Positions 56,990-64,000 of a DNA stretch of 64,000 bases are shown one piece after another (position 1 is the first letter of the stretch; the number at the start of each line of letters is the position of its first letter). A program made the position numbers and the translations under genes. Origin of the DNA: Diorhabda sublineata (lineage: Eukaryota > Arthropoda > Insecta > Coleoptera > Chrysomelidae); assembly GCF_026230105.1 (NCBI RefSeq), contig NC_079476.1:5105209-5169208 (forward strand), given 5' to 3'. The notes below the pieces were generated by a model. That model ran no database searches, was not told where the DNA came from, and saw nothing but the letters and a program-made list of their open reading frames with translations.

Positions 56990-57687
56990 CGAGGTCTGGC
57001 TATTAAATACTGAGGTAAAAAGCGAGTAGTGCGTTGGGTATCTAGATATCTTGTTTATGCAAGTCCCAAAACATAGTGCCGAAAAACAGAAGCAACGTAT
57101 CAATATCAAAATGTCTCGTTAAATTGAAAAAAAAAACTCCGACTGAGTGCTATAAATTGTTACATGAGGTCTATGGGGACAATTCTCTATCTCATGCGCC
57201 TGTTTTTAAGTAATGTAAACGCTTTAGTGAGGGCCGAGAGGGCACTGAAGATGACCAGCGCCCAGGTCACTCTGTGATTATTTCAACTAGGGAAACAATG
57301 ACCAAAATCAACCAAATTGTGCGTGCACATTGTTGCATGATGATTGCCGAGGCTGTAAACGTCGATAAAGAAACGGTTAGGAAAATTTTGACAAAAGTCT
57401 GTGCGAAGTTGGTGCCAAAAAATCTGACTGCTGACCAAAAGCTGATCTGCTCAGATTTCCTTGAAAGATTAGAAAAAGATCTACTTTGAAAGGGACCCTA
57501 TTTGAGTCGATGGAAGTGGTGAAGCAAAAAACGGCAGAGCTCCTAAAGAACATCACCAAAAAAGACAGAACTGCTTCGATCAATGGAAAGGTGTGTGGCG
57601 AGAGGAGGGGAGCATTCGAATATAGAATAATTTTTATAATAAAATCCTTCTTCGTAACCATTTCCATTATTTAATAGTCAGACCTTG
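56990..57687 (+). mobile_element. internally deleted mariner with TA flanks
   Basis: Ends cgaggtctggctattaaat and, reverse-complemented, caaggtctgactattaaat are both flanked by TA. The coding part reads CYKLLHEVYGDNSLSHAPVF, FSEGREGTEDDQRPG, RETMTKINQIVRAH, AEAVNVDKETVRKILTKV and CAKLVPKNLTADQKLICSDF (both HTH motifs). At about 57480 it jumps to the C-terminus (VVKQKTAELLKNITKKD, then MERCVARGGE). All three catalytic Asp blocks are deleted. At 698 bp it is about half the length of an autonomous mariner. The copy at 9795 shares the same jump. Confidence 0.92.
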
Positions 57688-57704
57688 TATTCTTGTATGG
57701 GTTC

Positions 57705-58870
57705 AATTTCAGAATCTTCTTTTATGCGAGTATCTGAGCTTATCCTTTCTAGTTACTTCCTTCATTCTTCTAAGGTATTTCATCTCCTGTCTCTCTATGT
57801 TCGAAGCCGTTGGTGATTATTGGCATATAAATTTCTCTGAACATTTTTTTGTTTCTTTTGGGATACCTTTTTTGTTTATGAGCCCCTTGTTTAATGCATA
57901 GTATACCTTGTTCGTCTTCTCTACTCTATTATTTAATTCTTCATCCCATCTTTCCGTTTCTCCCAACATAATTCCTAGTTATTGGAAGCTACTAACTTGT
58001 TCTATAAGTTCCTCTTCAACCCTGATTTCGATTTTTCCTTCTACATTTGCTACTACCATAAATGTGGTTTTCTTTTATTCATTTTCATTCCATTTTCTAT
58101 CAATATTTGGTTTTCTTTTCTGCACTTCTAATTAATTCATCCATGTAAGCTATGAGTCTAGTTAATTTGCTGCTAACATTTATTTTTTGCACGTTCTTCC
58201 ATATTTTCGTTTGTGGAACTACTTAGAAAGCTTTTTCCATGTCTGGAAATGCAATGTATACTGGTTCGATTCTTGTCATTTTTCTACAAATGTTTTATTT
58301 TAGCTTGCAGTCTCCTTTGTATTATTTGTTCAAAAAGCTTCAGCGGTATGTATAACAGAGGTATTGTCATTGCCAATTTCCTAATTTTTAAGGATCTTTT
58401 CTCCATAACTCAATTTAAAGCTTTTAGCAGTAATACAGTCCTGTTTTCTCTTCTTCTTGTTCTTTATCATCTTAGCTGTGATCTTCTCTCGATGCCTTTC
58501 CATTATTTAGCTGTTCTGTTGCTGCAACCAATTCCTCTTTAGTCATAAGCTCTTTACTTCCTTCTACGTTTTGAGTTTCTGTATCTCTTCCTCTTTTTGT
58601 CTGCATTAGGCAGTCCTTCAAAATAATCTTTCCAGCGCTCTATTTTATCAACTTCCTTTATTAGTACTTCTTCAATCTTAATTGATATATTTTTGTTGTC
58701 CTCAATACCTTTCAATACTCCTTAGAAGAGTTTTTGGTTTGCTCTACTGTCTAATTCTAACTTGTCTCCAATTCCTCCCATTATTTCTGTTTGTAGTGCA
58801 AGCAAAACCATATTTTTCACTTTTTCACTTTGTATTGCTCGCAACTTCTGTGTGTAGTTCCAATAGATAT
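57705..58870 (-). pseudogene. LINE reverse transcriptase remnant
   Basis: Read from 58870 down, frames give QKLF, KGIEDNKN, IKIEEVLIKEVDKIERWKDY, EELMTKEELVAATEQLNNGK (usual V..A...LK.GKAPG.D), KLGNWQ, then PVYIAFPDMEKAF (first catalytic Asp block). After it come KINVSSKLTRLI, NVEGKIEIRVEEELIEQVSS, FQ.LGIMLGE, LNNRVEKTNKVYYALN, EMKYLRRMKEVTRKDKLRY. The YADD region (about 58090-58140) is missing, and stops and shifts abound. Related to the RT genes commonly annotated in insects as mobile-element RNA-directed DNA polymerase. Confidence 0.84.
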
Positions 58871-59789
58871 TCGTTAGGGTTAGGTAAAAAGGTTATAAAA
58901 GATCTTTAGTCCGTTGTACTACAGCTATCTCAATATTTCGTATTTTCATTTGAAATAACTGGAAAAGTCAGATAAAATGATAAATTTCCAGTATTGAAAC
59001 TCTTGTAGCTGTAAAAAGATAAGACAGGAAAGTTAAAGGGAATTGCGATTTCTCGAATGATGAAATTGTCTACCCAATGTGCTGCCCAAGATGATGATAA
59101 AATAAAAACAATATCATCCTGACTGATTCAAACAATTTCACAAAGCAAAACATTCCAAGTATCCGAATATAATGTAACACCCTCGTAAATCATAAAAGTA
59201 TAAGATCGTTGAAAATGTGTATGCAATAAAAAAAACTCAATCGTACTCTTATTTTAAAGGTTTTTCTAAAACTTTCTGTGAGGTCTTTCAATTCATTTAA
59301 TGTTATAAGTCCCACTAAACAGAGTGTTTCAAAAAAGATGATCCCGTCTCTAGGATAGATAGAAAACTGAAAAACATTTGGGGTTTGTTCAGTAAAAAAT
59401 TTTCGTAATTTCATATCCACTTAATGGTATAATTAAAATACGAGCATAATATGAACGCATGTAACAAGCGTAACATTTTTTAATTGAAGCAATTAAAGTT
59501 CTTTTGGTGTGAGTTGCATGCAAGCAATGTGTCGTTTAAAATTAATCATATTCAAATTGTTATACATATATTGATATAAAACGGATGTAGAGATCGTGTA
59601 ACGCTGACACAGTTTTAAGTTGGTTAATTATAAAGAATGATGAATGGGAAATCGTAAGTATATAATGGATGTTATACGGGTTTAATATAAATATATAGTA
59701 GACTTCATTGTAATCTATAATCTAATGATTTTTATAAATGTAAGTTTAGTAAAACAGTTGAGTTTGGTATATTTATTTTATTATATGGT
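58871..59789. other. intergenic, nothing recognised
   Basis: Short open frames only. The right edge may contain the 3' end of the mariner that follows on the minus strand. Confidence 0.4.
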
Positions 59790-60330
59790 TGGAAACAAAG
59801 TAATTTCGGTTTAGTAGTTCTTAATCCATTTTGCTCAATGACCTTCTGTTAGCTTTCTTTCAGTTTCATGATTCCGCGCTTATAAAATTTCTGAACCTTA
59901 TTAGCAAAAAACTGAATCAGGAGCGATTGAAGGTTATCATCATATTTTGAAAGTTTGACCATTCAGAGAAATCTGTAAAATTCGAAATAAATGGTAATCG
60001 AATGGTGCAAGATCAGGGTTGTATGGGGGCTGTGGCATTACTTCCCAGCCAAACTCTAATAGTTTCCCACGGGTTGCTAAAGATGTGTGAGGCCTCGCAT
60101 TATCATGGTGGAACCGATTTGACAATTCTGGCCGTTTTTCTTTGATTACTTCATTCAGTTTCGTTAATTGTTGACAGTAAACATCAGAATTGATTGTTTG
60201 GTTTCTTGGAAGCACCCCAAAAAACAAACAAAAAACCTTTGTAATCCAACAAACTGACAGCATGAGCTTTCGATGTGGTTTGTGCTGGTTCATCATGTTT
60301 CAACTATTTGATGGTGCAGGACCCAGTTAT
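59790..60330 (-). pseudogene. mariner transposase C-terminal half
   Basis: A 118-codon minus-strand frame (59940-60296) reads DYKGFL-type residues out of frame, then LNEVIKEKRPELSN, RFHHDNARPHTSLA (second catalytic Asp intact), FGWEVMPQPPYNPDLAPFDY (third catalytic Asp intact) and HLFRILQISLNGQTFK. After a stop the C-terminus continues as QSLLIQFFANKVQKFYKRGI, MKLKES and VIEQNGLRTT. The N-terminal HTH half and the first Asp block are absent. The spacing of the last two Asp residues matches mariner elements. Confidence 0.9.
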
Positions 60331-60950
60331 TTCAATGTGACCAGTACCATGTGACAAATTGCAAAATACGGAACTAACATAATTTATTCAAAAAATGAAG
60401 CAAGGCTCTCCATCAGTAAAAAACGAAAGTACTTAGTTGCTAACCTTACATATTTCACGTCTCCTTTGCCATGCAACTTGTAAATAAATAACAGTTCAGA
60501 TTTGTTAAATATTGGTTATAATGTAATACAAAAATACACCTCCAGATATTGTTCAAAAGTCATACGATGTTTGTAATAATTTGCTATCAAGTACACCAAA
60601 ATTTCATAAAGTAATTATTTTGTTAGTTTTTTTTTGAAAAATTATCCAGGAAATGTGAACCATCAACATTATAATTCCAGCCCTTCTGTGTCGTTAGTCT
60701 CGCTAAAACTCGAGAGCGGCTGGACGATTTGGCTAATTCTGGTTTTGAATTATTTGTGGTCCAGAGAAGGTTTAAAAGGTAATAAATAGGTATATGCTCA
60801 AAATAAAATAGAAGACAACCAAACATCACTAGATTGATATATTTTAAGTTTTGTCACAAATTAAATTTCTGACCTTCTTCTAATGCCTTGCACCTACAGT
60901 GCGTTGGCGATTATCTTTTGGCCAGACATTTATTTATAGCTGCTTGACAC
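60331..60950. other. intergenic with an RTE-like LINE tail
   Basis: On the minus strand, 60690-60740 reads aaatcgtccagccgctctcg, then agttttagcgagactaacga. I know this phrase from the 3' tails of RTE-type LINEs in many insects. The rest is unrecognised. Confidence 0.4.
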
Positions 60951-60962
60951 AGCTCACCGGTG

Positions 60963-61954
60963 TTATATGCCAGTACAATTTTTTTTATTGCGTAGCCATG
61001 ATATTTGTTTTCGGCCTATGCTTTTCTTACCTTCGATTTGTCCTTGTATGATCAATTGGGGTGTTGTGTATCTTTCTCCTCTAAGAACGTGATCCAAGTA
61101 TCCAACCTTCCACACCTTGATCAAGTTAAACAACTCTCTCTCAGTCCCCGCTCTTCTTAGTACAGCCTCGTTCCTCATTCTGTATGTCCATGGTATACGC
61201 AACATTCTTGGAAGGGTCCACATTTCGAGGGTTTCTAGTTTATTTATGGACGATATCTTTAATGTCCATGTTTCCATGCCATACAGTAAAATTGACCACA
61301 TATAACATTTAATTTCCTGTTGCGGGTCCCATTTCTCATTTGTAGTTATCCCTAGATATTTAAACATCTTCATTTGCTCGATAGGCGTGTTCTCTATATG
61401 CAATGGGGCACTTAAAATTGCATTTGTACTTACTGCCATGCATTTAGTTTTTTTTGCATTTAATTTTAAGCCATATGATTTCCCAATATTATTTATTTTA
61501 TCCAATAATAATTACATCTCGAATACGTTGTCTGTGAGTATTGCCGTATCGTCCGGATGCAAATATTATTCAGCGGGTATCCATTAACTTTAAAGCCATA
61601 ATCAGAACCCTCAAGAGCCTCAGCAAAGACCTTCTCTACATAGAGGTTGAAAAGCATAGGAGACAAAATACACCTCTGGCGTACCCTTCTTAAAACTTTG
61701 AAGTCTTCTGTGCTGATTGTCTGATTCAGCCTAGCCCGTGATTTCTGGTTCCAGTAGAGGTTCTGAATAATTCTTATATCTCTGCTGTCGATGTCGGCGC
61801 TCTGCAGCGTTTTTATCATAGTGTCATGCTTGACGGTGTCAAACGCCTTCTCGTAGTCGATGAACGTGATGTAAACGTCTTTTTGTTGGTCAATGCAGTT
61901 TTTAACGAGAGAATTTAGGCAGAAAACTACTTCGCCTGACATTTCTGAAAGCAA
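60963..61954 (-). pseudogene. LINE reverse transcriptase remnant (RTE/endonuclease-RT type)
   Basis: Two overlapping frames. The first (61493-61954) reads VYITFIDYEKAFDTVKHDTM (first catalytic Asp block), IQNLYWNQKSRARLN, FKVLRRVRQRCILSPMLFNL (usual RQGC.LSP.LFN) and YGFKVNGYPLNNI. The catalytic YADD box survives only as PDDTAILTDN in another frame. The second (60963-61505) reads DKINNIGKSYGLKLNAKKTK, MKMFKYLGITTN, MWSILLYGMETWTL, LEMWTLPRMLRIPWTYRMRN and LDHVLRGERYTTPQLIIQG. A deletion of about 40 codons precedes CYMWSILLYG. It is inactive. Confidence 0.9.
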
Positions 61955-62154
61955 CCAGAATATTTGACAACCAACTAATATGTCGATCCATCCTTTATAT
62001 CGATTGATATCTCAGACAAAGAGTACATCCTTATTTGTGAGTGACAATTACCGGCTAGGTACGCGAGAACATTATTTACTTCTGTAATCCTTTGTGTTGG
62101 TGTTTACAACTTATGGGTTTTTTAGTTGATCTTTTGTGATTGTGACACACAGAT
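61955..62154. other. short spacer
   Basis: Nothing recognised between the LINE remnant and the Helitron fragment. Confidence 0.4.
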
Positions 62155-62850
62155 ACAACTGCGAAAGTGTTTGCGAAACATTTGTTGAACATTGGAAACA
62201 ATAAAATCGTAGTGGACACCTCAACCGGATTCATCAAATTACCCACAGATTTCTGTCACATAACAAATTCTAAAGAGGAGCTTATCCAGCGTGTTTTCCT
62301 AGATATAGCGCAATAGTTCAATGATCATAATTGGCTGGGTGAATAACCAAAGTCGACGGCGAAAAATAAAGATGTCGAGGATCTCAATGCGACCACTCAG
62401 AATTTTCTTCAGTTGGTTTCTTTCAAATTAGTCGCACCATTGTGAACCAGGATGACGTAGTTTTTAAATTCATTGGAATTGCCTGGATTACCACCTTACA
62501 ATTTGTAATTAACTGTAGGATCAGTTGTCATCATGTTGTGTAATATTAATCAACTTCGAATGGCCGTGAAAAAGGTGATGAATAACATCATTGAGCCAAT
62601 AATCAAAAAACGGAAAATACAAAAGAGGAGATGTCTTGATCCCGCGTATACCGATGATTCCAACGGATTAACTATTCGATTTTAAACGTTTACAATTTCT
62701 GGTCTTTGCGATGACCATAAATAAACCGCAAGGCCACTGGCTGGAAGTTTGTGGAATCATCTTAGAGTTTCCCTGTTCCGCACATGGACAATTATACGTC
62801 ATCTTTGTTCATTTACGCACCACAAAACAAAACAAAAAATATAATTTATC
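62155..62850 (+). pseudogene. Helitron PIF1-like helicase C-terminal fragment
   Basis: Frames read LLNIGNNKIVVDTSTGFIKL, TDFCHITNSKEELIQRVF, NDHNWLGE, AKNKDVEDLN, FLNSLELPGLPPYNL, LTVGSVVIMLCNINQ, then, shifted, PRIPMIPTD, then MTINKPQGHWLEVCGIILEF and PCSAHGQLYVIF. These are the last motifs of Helitron-encoded PIF1 helicases (usual FLNSL...G.PPH.L.LK.G.P..LLRN..P, then ITINK.QGQ and SHGQLYVA.SR). The Rep domain and Walker A are not in the window. Frameshifts near 62580 and 62690 and stops make it inactive. No 3' hairpin with CTRR end was identified. Confidence 0.92.
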
Positions 62851-63099
62851 AGAAAGCTTTAAATTGATCAACCGACTGTATCATAACTTTGTGTGTCTGT
62901 CAATATCAAATTAAAACCTTATAAATAGCCAGTATTTCATGAAAATATTGTTTTGTGTAATTAAACGAAAATAATAATAAAACTTCATTCATACCCAGCA
63001 TTCATTTTTATTTTTTTTAATAAACAAAGAATTACTTTTGTTGGTTCTAAGTTTATTTTATACAAAAGTTTAGGTCTTTTATATACTTTATATACATTC

Positions 63100-63470
63100 G
63101 TTGCATGTCACGATCTTATACACGTCTTTTGAAGCCCCACAATTGAATTTTTTTAGCATTTATCTACACCAATCGACTCAAGATTTTTTTGAGCGATAGT
63201 CAAAGTATGCAGTATCCAACGCGAACAAATCTTTTCGACAGCCAAATATTCATGCAATATCGGATATATGCAAGTTGAACTTATGCCCAAGTATGTCTTA
63301 ATCTCCCAGTATGTCACATGACGATCAGTAATATCGACATTTACTGGCACAACAACAGATTTTGGACAATCTTCAGAAAATTCATTCTGTAGCGAAGTGC
63401 GATTATGGTTGAATTCGGAAAACTAGCGAAACAAAGTCGAAAGTCATAGAAAATCATCGCACTAAAATGT
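63100..63470 (-). pseudogene. mariner transposase N-terminal fragment
   Basis: Minus-strand frames read VVPVNVDITDRHVTYWEIKT, YLGISSTCIYPILHEYL, EKICSRWILHTLTIAQKN, and KKFNCGASKDVYKIVTCNE. It matches the fragment at 37590-37985 almost block for block, including gcgatgattttctatgactt upstream (reverse strand at about 63450). Both copies end at the first catalytic block. It is a relic. Confidence 0.8.
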
Positions 63471-63809
63471 TTAATGTTTGAAGTATCTGTAAACACTCAA
63501 ATATCATATACGATATGATCATATGACAACAAGTTTTAAGTGCGTTGTTGTTTCACTTTGCGTGAGCCGCATGGTAGCTATTTACAAGTTTTGAATAACT
63601 CTGTATCGCACTAAATAATCAAAACATGATTAGTTTGTCTTTCACTGATCGCAAGGATGTTAATTAAGTGGCACTTTTTAGTACATACTTTTTTAAACTC
63701 CCTCCAAAAACGTTTATAAAAACAATCATACCTCGATAAGAAACTCGTGTTTATTCAGTTTAAGTACACAATTCGACTGGTACATATCTTCACGTTTAAA
63801 ACATATCCA

Positions 63810-63985
63810 ATATTGCTGCACCCATACAAACTACAAGTGGGCCAGTAACAGTATTATCAGACACTGACTGCACTGCTCGTTTGTTTTTTGACTTCGTAAT
63901 GAATGTCTTTAGTTGACTGTCGAATGTGTAAATTGGATGATTGTTTGTCGATCACGAGCTGCGTACCACCATTTGCTTCGATGTA
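63810..63985 (-). pseudogene. possible FLYWCH-type zinc finger relic
   Basis: Minus-strand frames read YIEANGGTQLVIDKQS, TKDIHYEVKK and, one frame over, AVSVSDNTVTGPLVVCMGAA. The order resembles a FLYWCH domain (G...L..D, then YW.C, then C.A......G). The Trp and several Cys and His ligands are missing, so the call is weak. Such fingers are frequent in insect transposons. Confidence 0.28.
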
Positions 63986-64000
63986 TATTGAAAGTATAAA

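Overview
This is a gene-poor, AT-rich stretch of an arthropod nuclear genome, most likely an insect. The evidence is a eukaryotic tRNA-Asp(GUC) cluster with Pol III signals and a dense mix of repeats: mariner/Tc1/pogo, hAT, Jockey-, RTE- and CR1-like LINEs, a Penelope-type GIY-YIG piece, a Helitron helicase piece, and several tandem satellites. I see no convincing intact host protein-coding gene. Almost every protein-like stretch is a broken transposon relic. The only elements that look functional are the tRNA genes. The species cannot be named from sequence alone. Layout: 1-1402 is a 236-bp satellite. 1768-4490 is a 163-165-bp satellite whose unit can be read as a piece of a Jockey reverse transcriptase. 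A Jockey remnant continues from its right edge. 6564-8033 is a foldback element holding the C-terminal end of an uncharacterised transposon protein. 9.3-16.9 kb is a graveyard of mariner pieces, a LINE, an RTE-type LINE split on two strands, and a degraded copy of a widespread arthropod repeat protein (WREP motif). 18.4-21.0 kb holds four tRNA-Asp genes in about 530-650-bp repeat units. Two more lie in a duplicated block at 28.7-29.6 kb. Between them are a TA-flanked IS630/mariner-type element (21155-22094), a possible solo LTR, a 2.4-kb minisatellite (24405-26825) and a hAT element (27262-28551). 29.6-30.4 kb is a deleted LINE. 31.5-37.4 kb is a 5.9-kb satellite of 164-bp units. 37.6-42.6 kb has mariner, pogo/Tigger and a second WREP-family copy. 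44.7-45.1 kb has a THAP-domain reading frame and 48.2-48.5 kb a LINE RT fragment. The right third contains the most interesting object: a 2.4-kb transposon (49017-51411) with long terminal inverted repeats and one broken gene with HEEADTRI and VDTDVLI motifs that resemble PIN/XPG-type nuclease acidic motifs. The foldback element at 6.6-8.0 kb carries a relic of the same family. Next come a hAT element with a perfect 8-bp target duplication (52473-54152), a candidate MITE (54715-55385), a Penelope-like endonuclease fragment, an internally deleted mariner, two LINEs, a mariner C-terminus, a Helitron helicase fragment and another mariner. The pieces do not form a pathway. They record repeated waves of insertion, internal deletion and tandem amplification. 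Three tandem arrays also show nested or higher-order periodicity, as expected from unequal exchange.
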